Origin: Pseudomonas donghuensis
GTDB lineage: Bacteria; Pseudomonadota; Gammaproteobacteria; Pseudomonadales; Pseudomonadaceae
DNA length: 36,669 nucleotides
Direction: 5' to 3'
Assembly: GCF_000259195.1 (NCBI RefSeq)
Contig: NZ_JH650759.1
Coordinates: 210,618 to 247,286 of the forward strand
Below the pieces are notes generated by a model. That model ran no database searches, was not told where the DNA came from, and saw only the letters and a list, made by a program, of their open reading frames with translations. Position 1 is the first letter of the stretch, and each line of letters begins with the position of its first letter. The position numbers were made by a program, and so were the translations under genes. Shown here one piece after another: positions 1 through 10,294 of the stretch.

Positions 1-1421
1 ATGGCAGCGCCGTGGTACCGCTGCTCGGTGGCCTGGGCGGGGTCAATGTCATGGCCCGGGAAATCGGTGCCGGCCTGGGTGTGGCGGCGGCGATCACCAC
101 CAGTGGCGAGCTGCGTTTCGGTACCTGCCTGCTCAACCCGCCCAGCGGTTATGCCCTGGCCGACCTTGAGCTGGGCAAGCGTTTCGTTTCCGATCTGCTG
201 GCCGGTGAAAGCGTGCGCATTGACGGCGCCGCGCCCTGGCTTGAACAGGCGCAGCTGCCGCAAAGCGAGCAGGCGCAACTGGCGATTCATGTCGGTTGTG
301 ACGCCCGTGAAGCCTCTGCCAATGAGCTGGTGATCTATCCGCGCTGTGTGCTGGTGGCAGTCAGCGAGGTGCTGCCGGAGCTGGCCCAGGCCATTCGCAC
401 TGCTCTGCAGGCAGCACGGATTGCCGAGCCGGCGCTGGCCTGCCTGCTGGCAGCAGAGCAGCACATGGCCAACCCAGACCTGCACGCGGCTGCAGCCGAG
501 CTGGGCGTGGCCCTGCGCTTTGCCCCGGGCGCTGGCGATGCCAGCGCCCTGGCTGCTCAGGCAATGCCGCAATTGCTGCCACCACAGCCGGTGAGCGATG
601 GCCTGGCCATCGTGGTCTCCAACCAGCCGATCGACCCGCAGCACATCGGCCGCGCCCGCGGGCGCCTGGCGGTGATCGGCCTTGGGCCTGGCGCTGCCGA
701 CCTGATGGTGCCGGCGGTCAAGGCGGAGCTTGCGCGAGCCAACGATGTGCTCGGCTATGAAACCTATGTGCGCATGGCCGGGCCGTTCCGTGCCGATCAG
801 GTGCTGCACTGCACCGACAACCGCGAAGAGATGCAGCGTGCCCGGCATGCCTTCGAGCTGGCGGTGCAAGGGCGTTCGGTAGTGGTGGTGTCTTCGGGCG
901 ACCCTGGGGTGTTCGCCATGGCTGCGGCGGTGCTCGAAGCATTGCACGAGTCGAGCGATCCACACTGGCATGCAGTGGAGCTGGAAATGCTGCCCGGTGT
1001 TTCCGCTTCCCTGGCGACTGCGGCGCAGGCCGGCGCTCCCTTGGGCCATGACTTCTGCGTGCTGTCGCTGTCGGACAACCTCAAACCCTGGTCGATCATC
1101 GAGAAGCGCCTGGACCTGGCCTGCCAGGCCGACCTGGCGCTGGCCTTCTACAACCCGATCTCGCGCTCGCGCCCGTGGCAGCTTGGGCGGGCCCTGGAAA
1201 TCGTCCGCCAGCATCGCACCGCCCTGACCCCTGTAGTCCTTGGCCGCGACATCGGTAGGCCGGGGCAGACGCTGAAAGTGGTCAATCTCGGTGAGCTGCA
1301 ACCGGACATGGTCGATATGCGCACCATGGTGCTGGTCGGATCCTCGACGACCTGCGAGTTTGCCCGTGCTGACGGTGGGCAGTGGGTCTATACCCCGCGC
1401 TGGTATCCGGCGCAGGGTTGA
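1..1421 (+). CDS. cobJ: Precorrin-3B C17-methyltransferase with fused CbiG/CobE-like N-terminal region (5' truncated)
   Basis: This is the 3' part of a cobalamin biosynthesis gene; the frame is open to the window edge (first full codon at base 3), so the true start lies upstream. The first ~70 visible residues resemble the CbiG N-terminal domain (PLLGGLGGVN, then AAAITTSGE). A CbiG C-terminal/CobE-like stretch follows (ending ELGVALRFAPG), and from about base 660 a tetrapyrrole methylase domain begins with GRLAVIGLGPG and later has SSGDPGVFAM, both typical of SAM-dependent corrin methylases. CobJ methylates C17 and contracts the corrin ring of precorrin-3B. Stand-alone CobJ is about 250 residues; the long fused form is usual in Pseudomonas. 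Whether the CbiG-like part hydrolyses the lactone or is a relic cannot be told here. The gene ends about 100 bp before the accessory cassette, with only a weak hairpin (CTTTCGG/CCGAAGG, near 1438-1457) between. Confidence 0.88.
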   Translation, partial: GSAVVPLLGGLGGVNVMAREIGAGLGVAAAITTSGELRFGTCLLNPPSGYALADLELGKRFVSDLLAGESVRIDGAAPWLEQAQLPQSEQAQLAIHVGCDAREASANELVIYPRCVLVAVSEVLPELAQAIRTALQAARIAEPALACLLAAEQHMANPDLHAAAAELGVALRFAPGAGDASALAAQAMPQLLPPQPVSDGLAIVVSNQPIDPQHIGRARGRLAVIGLGPGAADLMVPAVKAELARANDVLGYETYVRMAGPFRADQVLHCTDNREEMQRARHAFELAVQGRSVVVVSSGDPGVFAMAAAVLEALHESSDPHWHAVELEMLPGVSASLATAAQAGAPLGHDFCVLSLSDNLKPWSIIEKRLDLACQADLALAFYNPISRSRPWQLGRALEIVRQHRTALTPVVLGRDIGRPGQTLKVVNLGELQPDMVDMRTMVLVGSSTTCEFARADGGQWVYTPRWYPAQG

Positions 1422-1523
1422 TGCTGGCGTGGAAGGCTTTCGGCCCTGACCGAAGGTCGTGTCTCGAATAGTGTGAAGTTCCCGCCGATGTCGAGCGGGG
1501 CTTCATATAAAGGATTATTCGAG

Positions 1524-2219
1524 ATGAACGACGTCGCTAAAAAAGAAGAGCCCTCTAAAGATCTGGCTATCGCTATTCCAGGCGCGCTGCTGGCCATTGC
1601 CGGCAAGATCAAAGATCCAACCCGTGAAGATGTAATTGACTCCTATCAGTTTTCCTCCGAAGTTGCCGGGAAACTCTTCAACCCTAATACCCAGTGTGAA
1701 GAGTGGTTCAAGAAGTTTCTCAGCGTCATGCAGGACTGTGGCTGGGTCGTAGTCCGTCAGAAGTACCAAAAAACTGAGTCGGGATCCCAATCGCTCAAGA
1801 TCGGCGCCATTGCCTCCAAAGCCGTGAGCGGAATTGGCAGCGCTGTTCTGGGCGGGCCGGCGGGTACGGCCCTGCGCAAGCTGGCTGACGGGGCGCTGAA
1901 AAAGCTTGGCCTTAGTGAAGAGGCTCAGCAAATAATCAAACGTAAGACCGACAATAGCAAAACCGGCTCTGTAGGCCTCGCCGCTTGCCTGGTGACCGAA
2001 AGCGACGACGTCGTGCTGGTGACAAGTGCTGTGCAGACGAGCAAGTCGGGTAAAGACGCTGACTGGGCCTTGTTCGAATGGGCGGGCAGCTCTTCTGATA
2101 CCTACGAGGCAGCGGCAGCGTTAATGCTGAACCGCAAGCTCTATCACAGCATTCGCGATGCCATTATCGACAAGCTGAAACAACACAAGCAGAGCCGTGT
2201 CCTCCTCCACGATATCTGA
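1524..2219 (+). CDS. Unknown protein A of a three-paralogue accessory cassette (231 aa)
   Basis: I do not recognise this family. ATG 1524 is chosen because AAGGAT lies just upstream at 1510-1515; an in-frame upstream extension has no such support. After a short charged N-terminus comes a hydrophobic stretch (residues 14-27), then a framework shared with proteins B and C: Arg34-x-x-Val-Ile-x-Ser, a Val 13 residues after Arg34, and Trp61-Phe-x-x-Phe with Gly-Trp at +12/+13. Residues ~90-130 are rich in Ala, Gly, Ser and Lys (KAVSGIGSAVLGGPAG), as in an amphipathic membrane-active or flexible helix; B and C lack it. The C-terminus is helical (LYHSIRDAIIDKLKQ), matching LFDQELRAKVEKM in protein C. 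No signal peptide is evident, so it is either cytosolic or exported by an unseen route. Codon use is less GC-biased than in cobJ or retS, suggesting transfer. Confidence 0.8.
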   Translation: MNDVAKKEEPSKDLAIAIPGALLAIAGKIKDPTREDVIDSYQFSSEVAGKLFNPNTQCEEWFKKFLSVMQDCGWVVVRQKYQKTESGSQSLKIGAIASKAVSGIGSAVLGGPAGTALRKLADGALKKLGLSEEAQQIIKRKTDNSKTGSVGLAACLVTESDDVVLVTSAVQTSKSGKDADWALFEWAGSSSDTYEAAAALMLNRKLYHSIRDAIIDKLKQHKQSRVLLHDI

Positions 2220-2226
2220 TTGGACG

Positions 2227-2259
2227 GTCGGGATGGCTGGAGGCTTTAGCCATCCTGAC
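2227..2259 (+). other. Strong intergenic hairpin between cassette genes A and B
   Basis: Twelve-base arms at 2227-2238 (GTCGGGATGGCT) and 2248-2259 (AGCCATCCTGAC) pair completely, with one G-U wobble, around a 9-nt loop. It sits 7 nt after the stop of gene A and 30 nt before the start of gene B. No T-run follows, so it is not a standard intrinsic terminator. It could be a processing or mRNA-stabilising element, or a partial terminator lowering B and C relative to A. Confidence 0.6.
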
Positions 2260-2289
2260 ATTCAAGCTTCTACTGGACCAGGAGGGATC

Positions 2290-2976
2290 ATGGAAGACTA
2301 TTGTGTATGGGTGAATGGTGGCTCGTTGTTGCTTATCGCCCCCGACGTACTGCCGGATCAACGCCAGGCGGTACTCGACTCTGTGTTGTATGCGCAACTG
2401 GTGGCGAACAAGTTCGCCGGCTCGCGTTTTTCGAATTACCAGACGTGGTACGAACGCTATCGCAACACCCTGACTGAACGCGACTGGATCTTCACCAAGT
2501 TCCATCATGAGAGCAAATCCGCATCTGATTGCTCGCTACTCTCTGCGATCCAACCTCTGCAACTCTGGCTGGAAACCCGACATACCGGCGCAAGTGCAAT
2601 CATCGATCAAGGGATTGCGGCGTTGACTCGGGATGCACAGGGCCTGGAGTGTTTTGGTGGGTTTACTTTCGAGGCACGCGATACGGGTGCAGTTCTGATC
2701 ATGGAAATCGGGCTGGTACACCCCGGTCCTGTAATCGACCTGTGCAGTATCTCCATTACCCTCGTACAGGCGCCTGAAGTGGCCGGAATCGAGCAGTCGT
2801 TGGCCGGCGAAGTGTTATGCAACGAGGTTGTGATTAACGGCGGGGCGGCTGTGTTGGATGGCAAGATGTTCGAGGGTTCGCGCGCCGATCTGCGCAGTTT
2901 GATGGCGCGCAAGCAGCAGGAGCACAACTATGTGATGGCGCTCGACAGTCAACCTGAAGGTGATAATCATGAGTAA
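2290..2976 (+). CDS. Unknown protein B of the three-paralogue cassette (228 aa)
   Basis: Unrecognised family. ATG 2290 has a near-perfect ribosome-binding site, AGGAGG at 2280-2285. The N-terminal part carries the cassette framework: Arg25-x-x-Val-Leu-x-Ser, a Val 13 residues after the Arg, then Trp53-Tyr-x-x-Tyr with Asp-Trp at +12/+13. Around residues 115-160 it alternates short hydrophobic runs (CFGGFTFEARDTGAVLIMEI, then CSISITLV) that read as beta strands. The C-terminus (VLDGKMFEGSRADLRSLMA) again resembles the final helix of A and C. No signal peptide or membrane segment is convincing. Its stop overlaps the start of gene C by 8 bases, so B and C are probably translationally coupled and made together, possibly as subunits of one complex (inference). 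Confidence 0.8.
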   Translation: MEDYCVWVNGGSLLLIAPDVLPDQRQAVLDSVLYAQLVANKFAGSRFSNYQTWYERYRNTLTERDWIFTKFHHESKSASDCSLLSAIQPLQLWLETRHTGASAIIDQGIAALTRDAQGLECFGGFTFEARDTGAVLIMEIGLVHPGPVIDLCSISITLVQAPEVAGIEQSLAGEVLCNEVVINGGAAVLDGKMFEGSRADLRSLMARKQQEHNYVMALDSQPEGDNHE

Positions 2977-3595
2977 GCTAACGGGCGTGGTCGCCGACTC
3001 GAGCATCCTGTCATTTCATCCCGAGGTTAGCGCAGCGCAGCGCGATTCGGTGCTACTGGCCATATCGGCAGCCGAGATGGTTACCCGTGATGCCTACGAG
3101 CAGGGACTGATCGACGACTGGTTCAACTATTACCGTCGGCAATTGATGTTCTACGGTTACGACCCGCTTCAGGCAAGCGAGGTGCACTGGCCCGGCGGTG
3201 AACGACCGAACATCGTCGACAAGGCTCTGCGCAGCATTGCGGCGGCCAGCGGCGGTAGTGAACTGGCACTATCGATGGGCGGGACCCTGGAGGCCCTCAG
3301 GGGCGCACGCGACGCGCTGGCGCATTTTGAGCAGCGGGTGCAAAAAACGGGGGTTTTTCAATTGCTACCCTGTGCTCCAGGCAAGGCCGGGCAGGTAGAC
3401 ATGGTGCTGTATCACGAATCGATGGCGCTTACGCAGACGCGTGCCGGCTTTCTGTTCCGCGAGCGCCAGACCCGGCAGGTCAAGGCCGAGCTGGTGCGCT
3501 TCAACGTCGCGCTGTTCGATCAGGAGCTGCGCGCCAAGGTGGAAAAAATGCGCCAGGCCGGTCGTATGCGCAACCTGGGCACATTTCTGGTCTAG
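2969..3595 (+). CDS. Unknown protein C of the three-paralogue cassette (208 aa)
   Basis: Unrecognised family. ATG 2969 lies inside the last codons of gene B, with GAAGGTG at 2955-2961 as ribosome-binding site; three codons further upstream a GTG is also possible but lacks that spacing. It shares the cassette framework: Arg25-x-x-Val-Leu-x-Ala, a Val 13 residues after the Arg, and Trp51-Phe-x-x-Tyr with Gly-Tyr at +12/+13. In place of the Ala/Gly-rich stretch of A it has a helical region (GGTLEALRGARDALAHFEQR), then probable strands (GVFQLLPC, VDMVLYHESMAL) and a charged C-terminal helix rich in Lys/Arg/Glu. No export signal is seen. The stop TAG overlaps the stop of the convergent marC-type gene in the tetranucleotide CTAG, so the cassette abuts core sequence without any spacer. 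Confidence 0.8.
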   Translation: MSKLTGVVADSSILSFHPEVSAAQRDSVLLAISAAEMVTRDAYEQGLIDDWFNYYRRQLMFYGYDPLQASEVHWPGGERPNIVDKALRSIAAASGGSELALSMGGTLEALRGARDALAHFEQRVQKTGVFQLLPCAPGKAGQVDMVLYHESMALTQTRAGFLFRERQTRQVKAELVRFNVALFDQELRAKVEKMRQAGRMRNLGTFLV

Positions 3596-4188
3596 GGCAC
3601 CAGGTAACCCTTGATCCCGGTAAAGATGATCTGCGCCGCCAGGGCGCAGACAAACAAACCCATCAAGCGGCTGACAATCTGCAACCCCTGGTCGCCGAGA
3701 ATCCGCTCGATACGGTTCGACAGGTACAACACCAGGCCGACGGTGAAACTGGCCAGGGCGATACTGACGATGGCCAGCAGTTTGTCATCCCAGTGCGGCT
3801 GGCCAACCCCCATCACCAGCAGCGCACCGATGGTGCCGGGGCCGACGGTTAGCGGTATGGTCAACGGTACGATGGTCACGTCCTGCTGCACATTGTCGGT
3901 TTGCACCGCCGATTTTCCCTGGGCCATGCCCAGCGCCGAAATGAACAACACGCTGCCGGCGCCGATGCGAAACGCATCCACCGTGATGCCGAATATGCCG
4001 AAGATCACCCGGCCGAACAGGTACAGCAGCACGCTGGCGATCAGCACGGCGATTGCCACACGCCAGGCCAGTTGCTTGCGCTCCTTGCTGGAGTAGCCGC
4101 GGGTCAGGCTGATGAAGCACGAGAGCACGAAGAACGGGCTGTAGAGCACGAGCATTTTCAGGTAGACGCTGAACAACTCATGGAGCAT
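3592..4188 (-). CDS. MarC family integral membrane protein (NAAT superfamily)
   Basis: This encodes a 198-residue inner-membrane protein of the MarC/YchE family, normally 195-220 residues with six transmembrane helices. Hydrophobic segments are visible near residues 10-30 (LVLYSPFFVLSCFI), 45-65, 70-90, 115-135, 145-165 and 175-193. The family signature region VPLTIPLTVGPGTIGALLV is intact. Despite the name, MarC proteins are not proven drug pumps and their substrate is unknown. I chose ATG 4188 because it gives the usual family N-terminus (MLHELFSVYLKML); a TTG six codons upstream is also open. The upstream ribosome-binding site is weak. It is convergent with the accessory cassette and follows retS by 45 bp on the same strand, so it may be expressed by readthrough from retS. 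Confidence 0.88.
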   Translation of the reverse strand: MLHELFSVYLKMLVLYSPFFVLSCFISLTRGYSSKERKQLAWRVAIAVLIASVLLYLFGRVIFGIFGITVDAFRIGAGSVLFISALGMAQGKSAVQTDNVQQDVTIVPLTIPLTVGPGTIGALLVMGVGQPHWDDKLLAIVSIALASFTVGLVLYLSNRIERILGDQGLQIVSRLMGLFVCALAAQIIFTGIKGYLVP

Positions 4189-4233
4189 GGTCGAGGCTCG
4201 CAGCAAGGGTGAAGTGAAGCAAGTGTATGCGAA

Positions 4234-7005
<2,772 letters not shown>

Positions 7006-7067
7006 GACGAAATCCCTTCTTAGCTGAATGCCGGATGGTAACTATGCGCGGCGCGCCAAGCCGAAGG

Positions 7068-7096
7068 CAAGGCCCATGGCGGGCCTTGTCGACAAG
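7068..7096. other. Hairpin overlapping a 12-bp palindrome in the purD-retS gap
   Basis: In the 135-bp gap, CAAGGCCC (7068-7075) and GGGCCTTG (7081-7088) form a perfect 8-bp stem with a 5-nt loop. Its last four bases are shared with a perfect 12-bp palindrome, CTTGTCGACAAG, at 7085-7096. Neither strand has a T-run after it, so termination of purD is not assured. The palindrome could be an operator for retS. Function is unproven. Confidence 0.4.
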
Positions 7097-7140
7097 CCGG
7101 AGGCAGGACGCTTGCGGCGTCGCGGCCTCCAGGCACCTGC

Positions 7141-8436
7141 TTATTGCTGGTGTTCACCGCGTTCGCGGGCAATGGCGCGGTAGCCGATGTCCTTGCGGTA
7201 GAAGCTGGCGTCCCAGTTGATCTCGGCAGCCAGGCGGTAGGCTTGTTGCTGGGCAGACTCGACGCTGTTGCCCAGGGCAGTGGCGCAGAGTACGCGGCCA
7301 CCGGTGGCAACCACCTGGCCGTCCTTGAGTGCGGTACCGGCGTGGAAGACTTTACCTTCCAGCTTCGCGGCAGCATCCAGGCCGTTGATCGCGGCGCCTT
7401 TGCTGTAGTCACCCGGGTAGCCACCGGCAGCCAGGACCACGCCCAGGCTCGGACGCGGGTCCCACTGCGCTTCGACCTTGTCCAGGGCCTTGGCGAAGGC
7501 GGCTTCGATCAGCAGCACCAGGCTTGATTCCAGACGCAGCATGACTGGCTGGGTTTCCGGGTCGCCGAAGCGGCAGTTGAACTCGATGACTTTCGGGTTG
7601 CCGGCTTTGTCGATCATCAGACCGGCATAGAGGAAACCGGTGTAGACGTTGCCTTCCTCGGCCATGCCACGCACGGTCGGCCAGATCACCTGGTCCATCA
7701 CGCGCTGGTGCACGTCGGCGGTGACCACCGGTGCTGGCGAGTAAGCGCCCATGCCGCCGGTGTTCGGGCCAGTGTCGGCGTCGCCGACACGCTTGTGGTC
7801 CTGGCTGGTAGCCATTGGCAGCACGTTCTGGCCATCGACCATGACGATGAAGCTGGCTTCCTCGCCGTCAAGGAACTCCTCGATCACCACGCGCGAACCT
7901 GCATCACCAAAGGCATTGCCGGCGAGCATGTCGCGCACGGCGTCTTCGGCTTCGGCCAGGGTCATGGCGACGATCACGCCTTTACCGGCGGCCAGGCCGT
8001 CGGCCTTGATCACGATCGGCGCGCCTTTTTCCCGCAGATAGGCCAGGGCCGGCTCGATCTCGGTGAAGTTCTGGTAGTCGGCGGTCGGGATCTTGTGGCG
8101 CGCCAGGAAGTCCTTGGTGAAAGCCTTGGAACCTTCCAGCTGGGCTGCGCCCTTGGTTGGGCCAAAGCAGTCCAGGCCGCGGCTGCGGAACAGGTCGACG
8201 ACACCGGCGACCAGCGGGCCTTCAGGGCCGACGATGGTCAGGGCGACGTTCTTTTCGGCGAAATCGGCCAGTTGCTCCAGGGCGGTGACGTCGATATCGA
8301 CGTTCTCGCACTTGGCTTCGGTGGCGGTGCCGGCGTTGCCCGGGGCAACGAAGACTTTCTCGACCCGTGGGTCCTGAGCGACTTTCCAGGCCAGGGCGTG
8401 TTCACGACCGCCGCTACCGATAATCAGAATATTCAT
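7141..8436 (-). CDS. purD: Phosphoribosylamine-glycine ligase
   Basis: PurD (431 residues, normal length) joins glycine to phosphoribosylamine using ATP, the second step of purine synthesis, in the cytosol. It has the N-terminal motif IIGSGGREHALAWK (residues 4-17), an ATP-grasp core with APIVIKADGLAAGKGV, the P-loop-like GVVLAAGGYPGDY region and FNCRFGDPETQ with metal and substrate ligands. ATG 8436 has AAGGAG at 8440-8445. It lies downstream of purH on the same strand, separated by 168 bp that are mostly filled by an inverted repeat element. The two genes are probably co-transcribed, but that element could lower purD expression or end the purH transcript. Confidence 0.98.
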   Translation of the reverse strand: MNILIIGSGGREHALAWKVAQDPRVEKVFVAPGNAGTATEAKCENVDIDVTALEQLADFAEKNVALTIVGPEGPLVAGVVDLFRSRGLDCFGPTKGAAQLEGSKAFTKDFLARHKIPTADYQNFTEIEPALAYLREKGAPIVIKADGLAAGKGVIVAMTLAEAEDAVRDMLAGNAFGDAGSRVVIEEFLDGEEASFIVMVDGQNVLPMATSQDHKRVGDADTGPNTGGMGAYSPAPVVTADVHQRVMDQVIWPTVRGMAEEGNVYTGFLYAGLMIDKAGNPKVIEFNCRFGDPETQPVMLRLESSLVLLIEAAFAKALDKVEAQWDPRPSLGVVLAAGGYPGDYSKGAAINGLDAAAKLEGKVFHAGTALKDGQVVATGGRVLCATALGNSVESAQQQAYRLAAEINWDASFYRKDIGYRAIARERGEHQQ

Positions 8437-8452
8437 GAAGGCTCCTTCGGAG

Positions 8453-8592
8453 AAGCTGCAAGCTGCAAGCTACAAGAAAAAGCAGCCAGTGCTGCCTTTT
8501 GCGTAGCTTGCAACTCTGAAATTTAAGGGGCTGCAACTGCAAGAGGATGCGACTCGATGCGCTTTTTCTTGCAGCTTGCAGCTTGGAGCTTG
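8453..8592. repeat. Heptamer-built inverted repeat element (copy 1) between purH and purD
   Basis: The left arm (8453-8486) is made of AAGCTGC units (AAGCTGCAAGCTGCAAGCT) followed by ACAAGAAAAAGCAGC. The right arm (8561-8592) is the near-exact reverse complement, GCTTTTTCTTGCAGCTTGC and onward with further AGCTTG units. About 75 bp separate the arms and hold a partial extra copy (GTAGCTTGCAAC near 8503). A second copy with the same unit and the same poly-A/poly-T flank lies at 11744-11829. This is a dispersed intergenic repeat, different from the REP sequences elsewhere in the window. Confidence 0.75.
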
Positions 8593-8604
8593 TCGCTGCT
8601 TCAC

Positions 8605-10212
8605 TCAGTGACGGAAGTGACGCATGCCGGTGAAGACCATGGCGATGCCGGCTTCGTCAGCGGCCGCGATGACTTCGGCATCACGCATCGAGCCACCTGG
8701 CTGGATCACCGCAGTGATGCCCACCTTGGCGGCGTTGTCGATGCCATCGCGGAACGGGAAGAACGCATCCGATGCCATGACCGCGCCCTGCACCTGCAGG
8801 CCCGCGTGCTCGGCCTTGATGGCCGCGATACGGGCGGAGTTGACGCGGCTCATCTGGCCGGCGCCGACACCGATGGTCTGGCGGTTCTTGGCGTAGACGA
8901 TGGCGTTGGACTTGACGAACTTGGCCACTTTCCAGGCGAAGATCAGGTCGTGGATCTCTTGTTCGGTCGGCGCGCGCTTGGTGACCACTTTCAGGTCGCC
9001 CTCGGTGATCATGCCGATGTCGCGGCTCTGCACCAGCAGGCCGCCGGTGACGCGCTTGAAGTCCCAGGCAGCGGCACGCTCAGCCGACCACTCGCCGCAG
9101 GACAGCAGGCGGACGTTGGCCTTGGCAGCCACCACGGCGCGGGCTTCGTCGCTGACGCTCGGGGCGATGATCACTTCGACGAACTGACGCTCGACGATGG
9201 CCTTGGCGGTTTCAGCATCCAGCTCGCGGTTGAAGGCGATGATGCCGCCGAACGCCGACTCGGTGTCGGTAGCGTAGGCCAGTTCGTAGGCCTGGCGGAT
9301 GCCGCCTTCGGCGTCCGGGCTGACGGCCACGCCGCACGGGTTGGCGTGCTTGACGATGACGCAAGCCGGCTTGACGAAGCTCTTCACGCACTCCAGCGCG
9401 GCGTCGGTGTCGGCCACGTTGTTGTACGACAGCTCTTTGCCTTGCAGCTGTACGGCGGTGGCGATGCCGGCTTCAGCGGGCTTGGCCTCGACATAGAACG
9501 CCGCGCTCTGGTGCGGGTTCTCGCCGTAGCGCATTTCCTGGGCCTTGATGAACTGGCTGTTGAAGGTGCGCGGGAACTCACTGCGGCCTTCGGTGCTCAG
9601 GGTTTCACTGGCCTGGTTCACGGTGCCCATGTAGTTGGCGATCATGCCGTCGTAGGCGGCGGTATGCTCGAATGCCTTGAGCATCAGGTCGAAACGCTGG
9701 GCGTAGGTCAGGCCGCCGGCCTTGAGGCTTTCCAGCACCTGGCCGTAGTCGCTGGCGTTGACCACGATGGCGACGTCTTTGTGGTTCTTGGCCGCCGAGC
9801 GAACCATGGTCGGGCCGCCGATGTCGATGTTCTCGATGGCGGTCGGCAGGTCACAGCCAGGTTTGGAGATGGTGGCTTCGAACGGGTAGAGGTTGACCGC
9901 GACCAGGTCGATCGGCTTGATCCCGTGTTCGGCCATGATGGCGTCGTCGGTACCACGACGGCCGAGGATGCCGCCGTGGATTTTCGGGTGCAGGGTCTTG
10001 ACCCGGCCGTCCATCATTTCGGCGAAGCCGGTGTAATCGGCAACTTCCACCGCGGCAACGCCATTGTCCTGGAGCAACTTGAAGGTGCCGCCGGTGGACA
10101 GGATCTCGACGCCGAGCTGTTGCAGCTCACGGGCGAATTCAAGGATCCCGGTCTTGTCGGAGACGCTGATCAAGGCGCGGCGGATCGGCAGGCGGGTAGT
10201 CTGGTCGGTCAT
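8605..10212 (-). CDS. purH: Bifunctional AICAR transformylase / IMP cyclohydrolase
   Basis: PurH (535 residues) carries out the last two steps of IMP synthesis: formylation of AICAR by 10-formyl-tetrahydrofolate and ring closure. The N-terminal MGS-like cyclohydrolase domain shows [15 protein letters not shown] and STGGTFKLL, then [16 protein letters not shown]. The C-terminal transformylase domain has the catalytic [11 protein letters not shown] motif and ends [23 protein letters not shown] 10212 is preferred over an ATG 12 bases upstream because GGAA (10220-10223 region) is correctly spaced and the resulting N-terminus [14 protein letters not shown] matches the family. An intrinsic terminator lies only 31 bp upstream of this start, which leaves little room for a promoter between them. 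Confidence 0.98.
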   Translation of the reverse strand: MTDQTTRLPIRRALISVSDKTGILEFARELQQLGVEILSTGGTFKLLQDNGVAAVEVADYTGFAEMMDGRVKTLHPKIHGGILGRRGTDDAIMAEHGIKPIDLVAVNLYPFEATISKPGCDLPTAIENIDIGGPTMVRSAAKNHKDVAIVVNASDYGQVLESLKAGGLTYAQRFDLMLKAFEHTAAYDGMIANYMGTVNQASETLSTEGRSEFPRTFNSQFIKAQEMRYGENPHQSAAFYVEAKPAEAGIATAVQLQGKELSYNNVADTDAALECVKSFVKPACVIVKHANPCGVAVSPDAEGGIRQAYELAYATDTESAFGGIIAFNRELDAETAKAIVERQFVEVIIAPSVSDEARAVVAAKANVRLLSCGEWSAERAAAWDFKRVTGGLLVQSRDIGMITEGDLKVVTKRAPTEQEIHDLIFAWKVAKFVKSNAIVYAKNRQTIGVGAGQMSRVNSARIAAIKAEHAGLQVQGAVMASDAFFPFRDGIDNAAKVGITAVIQPGGSMRDAEVIAAADEAGIAMVFTGMRHFRH

Positions 10213-10243
10213 TTCAGATTCCATAACGCGGTGGAGTCAGCAA

Positions 10244-10277
10244 AAAAGGCGACCTCATCGAATGGGAGCCGCCTTTT
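10244..10277 (-). terminator. Intrinsic terminator after fis (or purH leader attenuator)
   Basis: Read on the minus strand, AAAAGGCG and CGCCTTTT form the base of a stem with a short inner GAG/CTC helix, and the transcript then ends in six T residues. It stands 18 bp after the fis stop at 10295 and 31 bp before the purH start. It should end the dusB-fis transcript. If the purH promoter lies inside the 3' end of fis, the same hairpin would sit in the purH leader. Confidence 0.75.
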
Positions 10278-10294
10278 CTGGTTTGGATGCTTGC

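Noticed and set aside
1438..1457. Terminator after cobJ
   Set aside because: The CTTTCGG/CCGAAGG stem is short, uses a wobble pair and has no T-run.
8453..8592. Reading the heptamer repeats as a CRISPR array
   Set aside because: The units are 7 bp, contiguous and arranged as an inverted pair, without unique spacers or cas genes.
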